DNA from: Dimorphilus gyrociliatus
Taxonomy: Eukaryota > Annelida > Polychaeta > Dinophilidae
DNA: 40,633 nt
NCBI GenBank assembly: GCA_904063045.1
Contig: CAJFCJ010000101.1
Location: forward strand, 45,838-86,470
Reading direction: 5' to 3'
Part shown: positions 1 through 9,510 of the stretch, piece after piece
Layout of the letters: every line of letters starts with the position of its first letter
Numbering within the stretch: position 1 is the first letter of the stretch
The notes under the pieces: model-generated
The model's input: the letters and a program-made list of their open reading frames with translations, nothing else
What the model was told of the DNA's origin: nothing
Database searches by the model: none
Translations under genes and position numbers: made by a program

Positions 1-61
1 AAATAAATTTAGCATGTGTGTATAAGGAGGAAGCATATTTACTTATTATATGTTTTTAGTA

Positions 62-71
62 GTATTATATG
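62..71. repeat. Left target-site duplication of the MULE
   Basis: GTATTATATG occurs here and again, perfectly, at 3741-3750. The two copies bracket the inverted-repeat element. Ten bases is within the 9-11 bp duplication that Mutator-like transposases make. Confidence 0.7.
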
Positions 72-76
72 GTACA

Positions 77-136
77 GGAGAAAATGTCCACTAGAGAAAA
101 CGTCCACTATTTGGAGAAAACGTCCACTGGAGAAAA
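77..136 (+). repeat. Left inverted repeat, tandem 16-bp units
   Basis: It is built from copies of GGAGAAAATGTCCACT (variants with ACGTCC or AGAG), with a TTT interruption before the third unit. It matches the reverse complement of 3674-3733 at 56 of 60 positions, and all four differences are transitions. Confidence 0.85.
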
Positions 137-202
137 TGTCCAATAGATGAAATGCCTATAAGAGGAATTTGATGTAGGGATGAAAATATTTAATATTCAG
201 AG

Positions 203-1334
203 TTATAAGGGAAATTTGAAAGGAAAAACTAAATAAGAACAACTGGAAATATTTGAATATGAATATATTAAATAAGTACAACTAAAGACCAATAATAATA
301 TAATGATAGACAATAGTGTAACAAAATTGAAGAACAAAGAGATATTAGACTGGGCTATAAATATTGGAAGCTTTTTCAAGTAAATCCAATGATGTGATTG
401 AAGCAACCTCAAATTGTTGCCATAAGCTAAATATTTTGCTTTGAATATTCTGATATGCTTTTCTTGCTGTCTACAGATTTTCTTCTCGCTCAGCAGTTTT
501 TTATATAGTTTTATCAGATCTGCTTCTCTTTTCAGTTCATCCAAAAGGGAATAGAAGCCAGAGTTTAGATTGATGATTTTTGTTCAACCTGTGATGCCAG
601 CCCTCAAGGTCATTATTGGTTCTGATAGCCTCACCATATACAGACCACATCTCTGGTTTAAAATATCCATCTATCCATTGAGTTTCAATGTTCTCAAATA
701 AAGGATGTATTTCAAAGGAACATATTTCTTTTATAGCCTGAAAAGTTGGTTGAACTAAATCAGAAGGCAGGAAAGGTAAGGTCATTAACTTCTTCATGAC
801 ATCATATTCTGCTCCTCTTTCCTTGTACATCTTACAAAATCCCAATTCCTGGAAAAAAAACATATGTATTATATCTGCATCTGAAGTGGTTGATTCAATT
901 ACTTGAATCTTTCTATAAACTGCTTGAGTCCAGTGAAAAACACATCCTTTAATGATTGTCTGAGGATAAGTGGAGGATAAAGCTTTCCAAATAGCCTTTT
1001 CAAAGTCCACAACAATTTTTTTAGGGCTATGTCCATTTGTTAAATCTTGCATTGCCTGCTTTGAAAGTTATTAGATCATTAAAGTTGAAATGTAAAGTTT
1101 CTGTACCTTAAAAAGTTTCTTGTAAGCCACCTTTTTCTTGGATCCCATAAAAGCAAATGCCATTGGAACTTGTTTCATCTCACCATTCTTTTTGATGAAT
1201 CCATGAATGGAAAAAAGTTGATAAAATGGGTCTTTTACACATTTAAATGTGCCATCCATAAACCATATTTTACCCTTTGATAATAAGTCAATTTGCTTTA
1301 AAGTTGAAAATATCAGTATTCTATCATTCTCCAT
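203..1334 (-). pseudogene. MULE transposase (DDE), introns visible, one frameshift
   Basis: This is the transposase of the surrounding MULE. Reading on the minus strand, the first catalytic Asp is in FMDGTFK (about 1250), the second in VVDFEKAIW (about 1000) and the Glu in NNDLEGWHHRLN (about 600), so all three acidic residues remain. Two introns are supported: 1106-1056 (51 nt, GTACAG to AAGCAG) and 902-849 (54 nt, GTAATT to TTTCCAG). Removing the second joins RKIQ to ELG, which matches the intronless relative at 16181-17296 (KKIQKLG). A frameshift near 560-575 separates the core from a C-terminal helical tail (about 300-545, charged). The hydrophobic end below about 300 is probably not real protein. 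N-terminal exons are unclear. Confidence 0.8.
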
Positions 1335-1503
1335 TTGAACTGGATTTGTCTACAAATACTTAATCTATTTGTTTGAAAGTGAATTACACGATAATTGGTC
1401 ATATAATCCCTATAAGTAATGTTGAAATGATATTTATCATTTTGTACTGGAAAAATATCTAAAAATTTGAACAGAAACAAGCAAAATAAACTGGATTTTT
1501 GTC

Positions 1504-1955
1504 CTATTTCTCTTGAAACAAACATTTTGTTCTTTTCCAACAAGTAATACATAAGTAATTAATTATGAAATGAGTACTGTCATTTGAAATTCTTTTTAAA
1601 ACATATTCACCATTTATGTATTCAAAAAATTTTCTTTCTAAAAGTATAATTTGAAATTTCCTAGGTGTCAAAAAAAATTTAGAGCAAATCACTCACTTTT
1701 TAGCTTTGATTGACAAGATTGCATTTCAACATATAAATTGTCAAAATTTTTGGAATTGGCACAAAATTCAGTTAAATTATGTTTAGCACATTTATTAAAT
1801 AACACTGGATAAAATTCCTTTGATTCATCATCATAAACCTCTGCTATAAAAGTAACAGAGTTATCTGATCCTATTTTGAATGCAAATCCATATGCAAATT
1901 GGATGAAAGAATGTAAATGCCAAAATATTTTTACAATTTTTATATTAAAATTCAT
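1504..1955 (-). pseudogene. Possible N-terminal exons of the MULE transposase
   Basis: Two minus-strand open stretches (1692-1504 and 1955-1689) lie directly upstream of the transposase core. The first has a Cys-rich pattern (NYLCITCWKRTKC) that could be a degenerate zinc-binding domain of the kind MULEs carry at the N terminus (FLYWCH/WRKY type). The second has no recognisable motif. Splicing between them and the core cannot be settled by eye. Confidence 0.35.
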
Positions 1956-2121
1956 ATTTAAAAAATGTTTTAAAAATTCAAAAATATAAAAAATATTTTT
2001 TGAAAATTTATACTGAAATCAAAAATTTAATTAGTAAATATGTACACATAGGTACAATACATTCGCCAGCTCTATTTTACAATAAATAAGTAGTATTAAA
2101 CTAGTATTGTTTCAATTTTGA

Positions 2122-3526
2122 ATGAAAAATCATAATGGAAGAGAGGTCATTGCTTTATGTGACTCAGGAGCACTTTTATCCTTTATTACAGAAAAAGAAA
2201 TCAAGTTAATGGACCCAAAATTCATAAAGATGAATACCACTGGCTTACCAATTATTACTTCAGCAGAGGGAAATGCTTTAAAGACAAAAGGAAAAACCAA
2301 ACTAAACATCCAGTTTGCTGGAAGAATTTTTTATTTTGGAAAAACTTGATATAGCTATAATTCTTGGTTGTGATTTCCTAGAAAATACTGGAGCTCTTTT
2401 TAATTTTGCAACAAAACAAGTTTCTCTTCCATTCTTTATCAGAAAAGGGGAACCAGTTAAAAAGTTTCTGCAACAAAATCAAAACCACCAAACCAAGTTT
2501 AGAAAACAAGGCAACATACAAAAAGTAACTGTTGGAATGATTGGACAACACTATCAAGAGTATGACACTCCTTCAGAAGTTTCAGATAGTGTGGACTCAG
2601 ATATGGAAATTACTGATCCAGATACTGGATATGATACAAGCAATACTTTTGGTTCAAGCATAGTCTATGAGGAATTCCATGGCTTTGACTCAAATAGCAA
2701 CTATGGCACAGATGAAACTTCCAGTACTTCTGAAGATTATGGTTCAGAAGCAAGTGCTGAACCAGACAATAACTCAGACTCAGATTTGGACTTAGTGAAT
2801 TGCACAAACTCATCTGAAGAAGCAACTGACAACACACCTGATTCTGACAATGACTCAGTTATTGTTATAGATTCATCTGATGAAGAGACTGGCAATGCAA
2901 CTGCTTCAGATAACAACTCAGTTATTATCATTAATTCATCTGAAGATGAAGCTGAAAACACAACTGAAGAATTGGCTACAGAAATGGAAATGAAAACACA
3001 ATACATAGAATTAGAAGATGGAATAACTATCAAAATTGAAAAAGAACAAAAGAAGACTCCAACAACTCCTGAAATAGAAGAATTACAGCTGGAAAGTATT
3101 GAGTTTGAACATTTGTCTGACCAAAATGTACACAATATTAATTCAAATACAGTAGAAATTGACAATTATTTACATGTGTCCAAAAATAATCTTGACAAAA
3201 GCAGAGAAGAATTATAAGACATGATCAAGAATTATGAAGACATTATTGCTACAAATCAAAATGATATTGGTTCACCAGATGTCCCACCAATGGCAATTGA
3301 ATTATTGGAAGATGTGAAACCTTTTAAACAAAGACCATACAGATTACCACCCAACAAACAACAGGAATGCAGGGATCAACTTAATGGATTACTAGAGAAC
3401 GGTTTAATTAGAGCAAGTAAAAGCCAATGGGCTTCACCAATTGTTTTTGTGAAAAAGAAAGAAGGAACATTGAGAATGTGTGTATTATGGGAATGTATTG
3501 GATACACCACAAAATATAAATCTTAA
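2122..3526 (+). pseudogene. Ty3/gypsy pol fragment: protease, acidic SIM-like linker, RT N terminus
   Basis: The fragment starts in a retropepsin (ALCDSGALLSF, active-site Asp-Ser-Gly) and after a frameshift near 2340 continues with the protease C terminus (IILGCDFL). A long Ser/Asp/Glu-rich linker (about 2570-2990) follows. It contains a 63-nt tandem repeat whose units carry VIVIDSSDEE and VIIINSSEDE. From 3221 the frame encodes the start of a Ty3-type RT (FKQRPYRLPP, SQWASPIVFVKKK) and then breaks off at about 3495, before the catalytic YxDD block. No gag, RNase H or integrase is present. It is a truncated, frameshifted passenger inside the MULE. Confidence 0.8.
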
Positions 3527-3673
3527 CTTCCATATAACAATTATATTTCTAAGAAATATGTAAATTCTATATCCAATAACAAATATTCACAAATTGAAAT
3601 TTTAATAACCTTTTTTCCACATCTTATGTACATAGTCAACATTTTCTCCAGTGAATATTTTACACAGAGCATG

Positions 3674-3733
3674 TTTTCTCCAGTGGACATTTTCTCCAAA
3701 CAGTGGACATTTTCTCCAGTGGACATTTTCTCC
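3674..3733 (-). repeat. Right inverted repeat, tandem 16-bp units
   Basis: This is the reverse complement of the left repeat, with four GGAGAAAA units and the same TTT interruption. A further diverged unit (GGAGAAAATGTTGAC) follows inward, at about 3630-3655. Confidence 0.85.
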
Positions 3734-3740
3734 ACAATTC

Positions 3741-3750
3741 GTATTATATG
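3741..3750. repeat. Right target-site duplication of the MULE
   Basis: GTATTATATG, identical to 62-71. Confidence 0.7.
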
Positions 3751-4054
3751 TTCAATACTACTTAATAATGAATAGGATCTAAGACTTCAAAGAGTCCATA
3801 ATAAACAATTAATTAAAGTCATTATTATTTGGGTTTATAAGTTTATATATTAATCATATTGTAAAATTCAAGTTCAATTGTAAATTGCAAAATTTAGCTT
3901 GAAAATATGTTGCCACGCCTTGTACAGGCACCACCCTACACAAAAGTAGGTCAAGCCTGCTTATCTCTATATTAGCTATCAGCACAGTGCAATACTAGTT
4001 TAATACTACTTATCTGCAGATGTTGTTGAAAACGCCAACAGTTTTGTGGTTTTA
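3751..4054. other. Spacer between MULE and telomere-like tract
   Basis: No gene seen. The stretch 3910-4010 is less AT-rich than its surroundings (GCCACGCCTTGTACAGGCAC and following) and may be repeat-derived or subtelomeric, but I recognise nothing specific. Confidence 0.4.
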
Positions 4055-4175
4055 CCCTAACCCTAACCCAGCCCTGGACTCACTTCTAAGGGTTCCATTG
4101 TTCCTAACCCTAAGTTTGGACCCACCTAATTACAAACCAAATACTTTCATATTTTCCCTAACCTATTCCCAACCC
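4055..4175 (-). repeat. Interstitial telomere-like repeat, C-strand orientation
   Basis: CCCTAACCCTAACCC at 4055-4069 is followed by degenerate copies (CCTAACCCTAAG at about 4103-4114, CCCTAACCTATTCCCAACCC at about 4156-4175). On the plus strand this is the C-rich strand, as at a left chromosome end. The apparent reading frame through it is an artefact of the repeat. Confidence 0.75.
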
Positions 4176-4319
4176 AAAATCTCACCCCAAAAAGACACCA
4201 AAATGGGTGTTTTCAACAGCCCCCCTTATCTACTATAGAATAAAGCTGACGAATGTGTGTGTATAGAGATTTCATTGGACACAAAAAAAATTCATATTTT
4301 CCTAATCAATCATAAATCT

Positions 4320-4830
4320 CTTTACAAAAGTTCAATTACCTATTATTCCTTTTGAGATAGGGTTGTTAAGGTTCAGTACATTTTCTCTAAAATATTCATA
4401 AGAATAAAAATTGGCATGAGAGATATCTTTATAATTGTCAATAATTTTGCTTTAAATTTTATTGAAATCAGCCAAGTAGTTTCTGAGATGTGATTTTTAA
4501 AGAAAAAAAATTAACTCTTTTATCAATTAAGACAGAGTTTTCTATTTTTATAGAATTCAATTATCTCTTATGGTTCTACAGTTATGATGCTGTCAAATTT
4601 TGGTTGTTATTTTTTGCATATAAGCCTACATACAATATTTGTCAAGGTTAAATTAACTTTATTTATATTTAAAAATCAGCTCTGAAATTTGTCATTCATG
4701 GTGATTTTTGCATGCAAATTTCAAATCCATTTATGGAATTTAATTATCCATTATGGTTCAAAAGTTAAAATTTGTCATTAATTTAATCTATAGGCTTACA
4801 TGTGTAACCTTTATGTAAAAAAAAACAAGT
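4320..4830 (-). repeat. About 182-bp repeat family, inverted copies
   Basis: Similar blocks recur here: TTCAATTACCTATTATTCC at 4330, ATTCAATTATCTCTTATGG at 4555 and TTTAATTATCCATTATGG at 4739, each followed by TATA(A/G)GCCTACAT-like sequence. The reverse complement of the 10440-10950 repeat gives the same sequence (ACTCAATTATCTTTTATGG, then a GGCGCTGTCA-like block), so this is one dispersed family in the opposite orientation. Copies are diverged. Confidence 0.65.
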
Positions 4831-5798
4831 TTTTTATATACCAGGTAACCTTGGTATAAATTTATTTTACAGAATTTTTATCTTTACAACTCTGTTTTTT
4901 TTTGCTAACTTAAATTCTCATAGAATTTGTCTTGCAAATTCTTGATTTAAGGAGATAAGCACTCTTTTGAAATTCACCTGGATTTCTTTTGTTAAACTCT
5001 CACAAAAAATTACTCATTCAAATTTAAATGACAAGAGGTATAATTTATAATATTTTCAACTGTTTGTGGACATGGCATTTGAATGTTTTATAAGAAAATG
5101 TGAGTCAGCCCTCAAATTTACCACACTTTTATGCTTATCAGAAATAGCAGAAGAAATCTATTGAAAAGTATTGTTAAAATGTTCCTTGCTTCATCTAGTA
5201 AGAAAAATGTATATTGTTTTTTAACCAAAATCTTTGCTCAATAATTTCATTTTAATTTTCTTTTCACTTAATACTATTATGACCAAGAGGCGTATAGTAA
5301 ACATCTTTGAGTTGGTTAAAACCCCTTAGTCCACAGTAAGAAAATGTGAAAATATACTAAATTATTCACAAATATTTGAAATTGATTGAATTAAAGGTGA
5401 AGGTCAAAATTAAAGGTGATTATAAATTTAATGCCACATTGTGTTGTAGTAATCACTGACATTAACCTAGGCCATTAAGGTTACTGGCTTCACTGTAGAA
5501 TCTGCCCATGTTCTTTTGTCTTACTCTAAACAAGTTAGTAGATCAGGTGTTTGAATGGTAAATATATCATGCTGACTAGACCTTTATCAAAGAGACTCAT
5601 AAACAAATAGGCTAAAATACTGTTTGAAGCTATTATGTATTTGTACAAAAGAGGATAGAATAAAATATACAATTGCATTTAATTTTTACAATAGAACTGA
5701 ACTATTAAGAAAAAAAGTTTATGAAAAATTGAGTTAGGCCAATTGCTCACAAAACATACAAAACTTGCAAAATATTCACAGTTGTCCGAGAAATCACG
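4831..5798. other. Noncoding upstream region of the ITIH-C gene
   Basis: About 970 AT-rich bases without a convincing reading frame. No canonical TATA box is evident close to the start at 5799. A TTAATT/TTTATT-rich background makes any promoter call unsafe. Confidence 0.5.
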
Positions 5799-7386
5799 AT
5801 GGGTTCAACAATCTACAATTTTACTATTCTCTTTTTTATTTTTGGTTATATTTCACAAAAAACTAATATATAATCAAACTTATATATTGCCTTTTTTAAT
5901 TAACAGTTTATGGAACTCATGCAAACAACTTTGACTTGAAAGTTCAGGTTCCTGCTCAGATGATAGAAGGTTCGGAAGATTATATGTATTTTACTAAAGG
6001 TACTGGAAGTCCTACATGCAGGTTTCTATTTTTTTATTTATTGTTAAATGACAAATTTTAAAAATTCAATTTTGTTCTCCAGCTTTACACTTAATAAACC
6101 AGATGGAAGTGAAATAACTACAGGCTCACTAGTGATAGATGGCTTTAAATCTTTTACATTGGCCAGTTCTCTTTTTACACAGATCACTGCTGATTTTTTA
6201 GCGACTTATAATTTTGACTGCTCATTTCAAGGTGACACCATTAACTTTCAGATGGAATCATATGTTCATTCAATTGAAGGTATGCAATGGAATGTTTTAG
6301 TCAATATCTATTAAGTATTTATAATGCTTTGTTAGATTTTGGTGGGTCTAGTTTACCAGCAACATTTGGTATTAAGATAGAAATATCAACTCAACAAAGT
6401 TCACCAGTTACAGTTTCCATTGAGGGTGGTACTGGTGGTCCTACTTGCAGGTAATGTTTCATAATAAATTTCAGTTTATCATCATTTATTTTTCTGTTAT
6501 TCTCTATTTCAGCATAACTGCACCAGATGCTAATGTAGCCACAGTAGACAATCTTGGACCAGTTTCATTTCAGCAAGATCCAATGACAATTGTAGTTACT
6601 AAAACTGGTTCCCAAAGCTCCCTTTTACTTTCTTCAGTATGCTCAGATGGTGGAAAATCATTTACAAGCAGAATTCCAGTTTACTTCTCTGCAACTGCTC
6701 CTTCACCATTTGCATCTGCAACAGGAGATCCACATTTTGCTCAAAATGTTGTTGACCAATCAACTATGTCTACTAAACAAATATGTTATGATGTAACTGG
6801 GAAAATGGGAGATTATATATATATTGCATCATTTTCTAATAGTGGAATAAAGGTTTTTGGCCAACTGAAAGATGATTATTATATGCATCAAATTGTCATT
6901 CAATCTCCATCTGCCAATGTCACAGTAGCATTAGATGATATTCTTTTTGGTCATAAACATAATATTGAGTGGAATGAAAATATAAAGGAAATGACTTTTC
7001 AGACAAATGAGTTGAAATGTGAAATTGTAAATGACAAAAAGTTTTTATGTACTGAATTAAAGTCATCATTTCAAATTGCTGTTGAAAAATCAAAACACTT
7101 TTTAGGGGAAATGCATCTTGATGTAGGTTTTGGACTTTTGCCTAAAAATTATATTGAAATGGGTGGATTGATTGGAGATATTGGCAAGAAAGAATTTCAA
7201 TTCTTCTCACCAGTTCAAGTAGACCAGAATATTTTGACAAGTGAAATAGTAGCTGTTCAAGTGGACAAAAATTTGTTAAAAGGAAATGTTGTAAAAAGAA
7301 ATGGTCAAGCTTGCTGGTTACTTGACACAAATGAAATTTTAAAACCTATGAAGATGACCAACTATATGTTCAAAGATATTAACTAA
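5799..7386 (+). CDS. Secreted protein with ITIH heavy-chain C-terminal domain, five exons
   Basis: Exons are 5799-5844, 5907-6021, 6083-6279, 6336-6450 and 6513-7386. Introns are 62, 61, 56 and 62 nt, all GT-AG and phase-consistent, giving 448 residues. Residues 1-21 form a signal peptide (MGSTIYNFTILFFIF core, cleavage after THA). Residues 22-226 are a novel Cys-poor region with two related exon ends, GTGSPTCS and GTGGPTCS. From GDPHF (229-233) to the end it follows the inter-alpha-trypsin-inhibitor heavy chain C-terminal domain: KQICYDVTGKMG, GLIGDIGKKEF-type, ACWLLDT, and a final NYMFKDIN like the family's DYIVPNLF. The VIT and VWA domains of full ITIH proteins are absent. Family members are extracellular and bind hyaluronan or matrix; the role here is inferred only. 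The frame is intact and looks like a live host gene. Confidence 0.85.
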
Positions 7387-7668
7387 TATTCAAGTCAATT
7401 GAATAATTCACATTTAAAAATTTGGCTTAAACAAACAGAAGAAATCAGTGTTTTCTTTAATTCTCTATTAACTTGATACTTTTATTTCATAAATTTTAAA
7501 CTGACATTACTATTACAATGTCAAAAGACATTACTTATGAAAGATTGATTTAATACATAAATATTCACAAATTTTCCACAAATTGAATTTCAAATAGTTT
7601 CAAATTTAAAGGAATCTTACGTTGTATTATTACAATTAAAGAATAGTCTATTAGGTTTAGTAAAGATT
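7387..7668. other. Spacer / 3' region of ITIH-C gene
   Basis: AT-rich, presumably containing the 3'UTR. No clear AATAAA was found in the first 100 bases and no other gene is seen. Confidence 0.4.
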
Positions 7669-8128
7669 AAAAGGATTTTCGGTGATAAATTCCAGTTTTG
7701 CTGTCCAGTATTGAAGAATATTGGCAAGCATGTCGACTGTTTACCGTCTGTACAAATGTTTTTCAGTTGCGATAGATTATTAAGTTTAGATTTGATAAGA
7801 CTTATCTTTTGGCTTTTTGGAATTTGGTGATTTTGTTACATCTCTCTATATTCTTTTTGTTGGTATTGCGGATATGTACTTTTCAAATTCCTATCTGGAA
7901 AACGACAATATTTGGAAAAATGGCACAATTTGCCAAATATTAGGTGCACTAATGACATTTTCACAGATATTATCATCTATTTGTACCCTACTCGTTACGT
8001 TGGAGAGACACCAAGCCGTTGTTAGACCATTTGACGAATCAATTTTTCAAAAATACATCGTTATCATTATTCCCTCAGTAATAATCTTTTGCCTGACAAT
8101 ATTGATAATCCCATTAGCCTTTAATCCG
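7669..8128 (+). pseudogene. LGR/relaxin-receptor-type GPCR fragment
   Basis: The first frame (about 7669-7827) encodes an LGR hinge: FQFCCPVL, VDCLP, then FFSCDRLL and the start of TM1 (LIRLIFWLFGIW). It ends in TGA at 7828. The next frame (7817-8128) starts inside TM2 (FGDFVTSLYILFVGIADMYF) and runs through ECL1 (NIWKNGTICQ), TM3 with an ERH version of the DRY motif (LLVTLERHQAVVRPF), and TM4. The end of TM1, the first intracellular loop and the start of TM2 are missing, so the join is a deletion or decayed exon junction. The leucine-rich repeats and TM5-7 are absent. The fragment stops exactly where a telomere-like tract begins. The hinge cysteines and ERH context favour the LGR/RXFP group over other class A receptors. 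Confidence 0.8.
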
Positions 8129-8164
8129 GGTAGGGTTAGGTTAGGTTAGGTCTTGGGGTTAGGG
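8128..8164 (+). repeat. Interstitial telomere-like repeat, G-strand orientation
   Basis: GGGTAGGGTTAGGTTAGGTTAGG (two pieces: GGGTAGGGTTAGG then TTAGG units) followed by CTTGGGGTTAGGG. On the plus strand this is the G-rich strand, as at a right chromosome end, opposite to the tract at 4055. Confidence 0.75.
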
Positions 8165-9126
8165 ATTAGCACAATCAGTACAGACTGGTAATCCCAAAAG
8201 TGCACACACACTTATAACCAAGCTTTGGCTAAGGGTTGGTGTAGCTATTGAGGAGTTGCTATCTTGAGTAGCAATTCCCCAGCCTAAGCTGTAACTGTAT
8301 CTCCAACAAAACCACTTACAAATTCTCCACAAGACTGTTTTAATATGCCACCATGGGGATAGCCAACATTCTAATAGATTCAGAGTGTTGGTATTTGCAA
8401 AAGAGCCAGACATTCTATGTAGTGGAGATATGGTGAAGCTAGCCATAGCCCAATTACACTTTTTACAATCAGCAATGAAAAACATGTGGTCTGAATTACA
8501 ATTGAGGTTTCCCTCAATCTTTTTAGTAATATTGAAGACGAGTAGAATCAGGCCCACACTTAAATGACAAGGGTAACTGTGAGAGGTATAAAAGGGAAAA
8601 TATGTGACAGTACTGTGTGAGTGAAAAAATGAATGTTTAAAAATAAATTGTGATACTTCAGTTCAATATAGATGCTCTTTTAGAAAACCATAGACTTAAT
8701 TCAATACTATTTAATATGAATACTTAACAATAGCATTGTGAGCTGGGTACAGATAGAGATAAAAGCTCAGAATATTCAATACATATCTTATTTGGAAAAC
8801 ACTGGCTTTTTGTTGAAAGTTTGATATAAAACTTTGGACAAATATCATTCATTTGTTGAGGTTCTATTTGGACAAGTGCTTTGGTGTAATATTAAATGAG
8901 GGGTATGGACAAATATGTTTGGGATGAGAACAAAATTCCTACAATCACAATACAACAAAGTACAATACAAGTAATCATAAATCTTGTAAAATATGTATTA
9001 AAGAGAAAAAATATCAGATGTAATAAAAACATTCTACTCTCAAAAAATTATGCATTCTAGTGTTTTTCCTTAATGTGTGGAGCTTTTGTTAATTTTACAT
9101 AAGCTTTTCTCCCCTTCTTTCTGATA
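8165..9126. other. Gene-free region, possible subtelomeric or LTR-like repeat
   Basis: 8165-8640 is less AT-rich than its surroundings and ends with GGTATAAAAGGG (about 8585-8596), a good TATA box with no gene behind it, which would suit a solo LTR or other repeat promoter. I cannot define its ends. 8640-9126 is plain AT-rich sequence, including the 3' flank of the peptide gene. Confidence 0.4.
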
Positions 9127-9432
9127 TTAGAAAGATATATTATAGGTTGCAAGACAATATGATCTTCTTGAATTACAATTCTCAAAAAATTGTCGTTTGC
9201 AATGTAGGCAAGAATTTCTGCTAGTATATCGCTGAAAGGAAAAGTACAAATAAAGCTTATGGAATAAATTTTCTATATATAATACCTTCTCCAATAATTC
9301 TCTCATAAGAAGAGTTTCCATCAATCCTTCATCTCTTCCATCCAATAACTCCATCAATTCACTTTGAAATGGTGCAGAAATTGCACAATGTGCCAGCATA
9401 ATAACAAGACAAATGCCCAAAAGATATTTCAT
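9127..9432 (-). CDS. Cysteine-containing secreted peptide (neuropeptide-like) precursor, two exons
   Basis: Exon 1 is 9432-9286 and exon 2 is 9231-9127 (minus strand). The intron at 9285-9232 is 54 nt, from GTATTA to TTTCAG. The product has 83 residues. Residues 1-20 are a signal peptide (MKYLLGICLVIMLAHC core, cleavage after ISA) and 21-48 an acidic spacer. Splicing makes a Lys49-Arg50 site exactly at the exon junction, followed by a 33-residue peptide with four cysteines (57, 60, 68, 75) and a second Lys-Arg at 61-62. Cleavage there would leave a Gln-initial peptide with a C-x6-C loop. That spacing recalls allatostatin-C-type peptides, but nothing else matches, so no family is claimed. The Met was chosen because it starts the signal peptide; the upstream in-frame Met would bury it. 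Confidence 0.7.
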   Translation of the reverse strand: MKYLLGICLVIMLAHCAISAPFQSELMELLDGRDEGLMETLLMRELLEKVLYIENLFHKLYLYFSFQRYTSRNSCLHCKRQFFENCNSRRSYCLATYNISF

Positions 9433-9510
9433 GATTTGGAAGTAGCTTGTAAAAGATTTGAAATGTGTGAAAGTATAAAATATTCTAGTTGATATATATA
9501 CATATATATA

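Larger units (their letters stand above)
72..3740. mobile_element. Mutator-like (MULE) DNA transposon carrying a Ty3/gypsy fragment
   Basis: The element is bounded by 60-bp inverted repeats (77-136 against 3733-3674, 56 of 60 matching) and by the 10-bp direct repeat GTATTATATG. On the minus strand it encodes a MULE transposase with introns. On the plus strand it holds a retropepsin-plus-RT fragment of a Ty3/gypsy element. Five and seven bases separate the duplication from the recognisable inverted repeats, so the exact tips are uncertain by a few bases. The intact ends and duplication point to a fairly recent insertion. The retroelement piece is either captured cargo (Pack-MULE-like) or an older insertion inside the MULE. 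Confidence 0.8.

Noticed and set aside
77-136. CRISPR-like spacing of repeats
   Set aside because: The units are tandem or nearly so, without unique spacers, and are mirrored at 3674-3733 as transposon ends; the genome is animal-type.
2610-3165. Minus-strand frames opposite the acidic linker
   Set aside because: Shadows of the Ser/Asp/Glu repeat in the plus-strand gypsy fragment.
4020-4238. 72-codon plus-strand frame
   Set aside because: It reads through degenerate CCCTAA repeats; the Pro/Asn-rich product is a repeat artefact.
8159-8557. 132-codon minus-strand frame
   Set aside because: Composition (many Trp, Cys, Ser) is unlike the real genes here, no motif, and it starts in the telomere-like tract. 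Probably a chance frame in a less AT-rich repeat.
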